Source of the DNA: Bacillota bacterium
GTDB lineage: Bacteria; Bacillota; UBA4882; UBA10575
DNA: 64,000 bases
NCBI GenBank assembly: GCA_012837715.1
Contig: DUQR01000040.1
Location: forward strand, 1-64,000
Direction of reading: 5' to 3'
Shown here: positions 63,421 to 64,000 of the stretch, one piece after another
Numbering within the stretch: the first letter of the stretch is position 1
Layout: each line of letters opens with the position of its first letter
Position numbers and translations under genes: made by a program
Notes under the pieces: generated by a model
Database searches by the model: none
Told to the model about the DNA's origin: nothing
What the model saw: the letters and a program-made list of their open reading frames with translations, nothing else

Positions 63421-64000
63421 TTATTCCCCAATTTTCAAGCTCACTGTTTTGCTTGGAATCCACCCCTCTTTAAAAGCTTTTGCCTTGAGTACTGTCCCCG
63501 CCTCTAAACATAAGGATTGCTCATAACAGAGGCTTTCTTCCGTTGGCTCCTGGCCGTCCAGGGAATAATATAAGCGAACTTCCGGTGTGGGAGACTTGAT
63601 CGTAACCCGGTAACTATTTTCTCCTTCCCCCTTTTCAACGTGTAAAACCGGGGGCGCCGCTTTGGTTGTCTGGTGGGCCCGGGCGATGGTTATACTATGC
63701 GCCGGCACATCTTTTGTAATTGTGGAACCAGCTCCCACCAAAGCCTCTTCACCCACCTTAACCGGAGCAACTAAACTGGTATTACTGCCAATAAAAGCCC
63801 CATTCCCGATCTGGGTCGTCCATTTCCGGAGACCGTCATAGTTACAGGTAATAGTCCCGGCCCCGATGTTTACCCCCGCGCCAATGTCTGTATCCCCAAT
63901 ATAACTTAGGTGAGGGACTTTACTATTCACACCCACCCTTGATTTTTTGATTTCCACAAAACCGCCAACCTTCGCCCGGTTTTCCACAATCGTCCCGGGA
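63421..64000 (-). CDS. glmU: GlmU C-terminal part fused to a chitobiase-type domain (5' end outside window)
   Basis: Acetyltransferase part of the bifunctional UDP-GlcNAc enzyme. The reading frame is open through 64000, so the N-terminal uridylyltransferase lies beyond the window. The left-handed beta-helix shows [32 protein letters not shown] and [13 protein letters not shown]. After the usual end comes an extra 75 residues ([34 protein letters not shown]) that match the CHB_HEX_C_1 (chitobiase/hexosaminidase C-terminal) pattern. Such a tail is unusual on a cytosolic enzyme. Followed by rplY without prs. Confidence 0.9.
   Translation of the reverse strand, partial: PGTIVENRAKVGGFVEIKKSRVGVNSKVPHLSYIGDTDIGAGVNIGAGTITCNYDGLRKWTTQIGNGAFIGSNTSLVAPVKVGEEALVGAGSTITKDVPAHSITIARAHQTTKAAPPVLHVEKGEGENSYRVTIKSPTPEVRLYYSLDGQEPTEESLCYEQSLCLEAGTVLKAKAFKEGWIPSKTVSLKIGE

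Overview
The window is a stretch of a spore-forming Bacillota (Firmicutes) chromosome that very probably belongs to a lineage with an outer membrane. Bacillota hallmarks are the ctsR-mcsA-mcsB-clpC heat-shock operon, disA-radA, and many sporulation genes (yabP, yabQ, spoVT, a SpoIID-like gene, a SipL-like gene, yyaC). Diderm hallmarks are three secreted, beta-rich proteins ending in Phe or Tyr (12757-13872, 22163-23194, 37441-37935), one of them like the barrel domain of BamA. Limnochordia / Hydrogenispora-like clostridia would fit, but that placement is inference. Nearly all genes lie on the minus strand, so the text order is the reverse of transcription.

Layout, left to right. 0-7.3 kb: radA-disA and the CtsR-controlled clpC operon with a visible CtsR operator. 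7.4-15.6 kb: a LysM/M23 murein hydrolase, rho, an overlapping cheB-HDOD signalling pair, and a secreted metalloprotease/propeller protein next to a BamA-like barrel. 15.8-20.5 kb: yabP, spoIID-like, mazG, yyaC and a ROK sugar kinase. 20.6-27 kb: a sugar-ABC ATPase, a porin-like protein, uvrC and an HD-GYP phosphodiesterase. 27.4-32 kb: plus-strand tldD-tldE and a patatin, converging on an SMP-30-like gene. 32-43.6 kb: asnS-asnA, a second HD-GYP gene, rseP, a small barrel, a DUF4015 protein, an M29 aminopeptidase and a PAS histidine kinase. 43.9-48.5 kb: tRNA-Lys and tRNA-Met, yabR, tex, divIC, yabQ and a lytic transglycosylase. 48.8-57.6 kb: pyrG, a YesL-like protein, an FmdB zinc ribbon, sipL-like, a peptidoglycan-binding protein, a rhomboid-TPR protein and small genes. 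57.6-64 kb: spoVT, mfd, pth, rplY and the 3' part of glmU.

The genes work together mainly in proteostasis (ClpC, McsA/B, CtsR, Lon-like RadA, TldD/E, RseP), DNA repair (DisA, RadA, UvrC, Mfd), cell-envelope and spore assembly, and nucleotide second-messenger signalling (DisA makes c-di-AMP; the HD-GYP proteins would degrade c-di-GMP). The conserved glmU-prs-ctc-pth-mfd-spoVT-yabN-yabP-yabQ-divIC-yabR cluster of Bacillota is present but split into three same-strand blocks up to 48 kb apart, with prs missing from its usual place.

The most unusual features are two families of dispersed intergenic repeats. One is an about 115-bp nested inverted repeat, with at least eight fairly complete copies, a related subtype, and remnants; most copies sit 14-60 bases upstream of a start codon. 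The other is an about 30-bp GC-rich repeat with five copies. Also notable are a GlmU with a fused chitobiase-type C-terminal domain, an SMP-30 propeller whose metal ligands are all replaced, and a rhomboid with Thr in place of the catalytic Ser.
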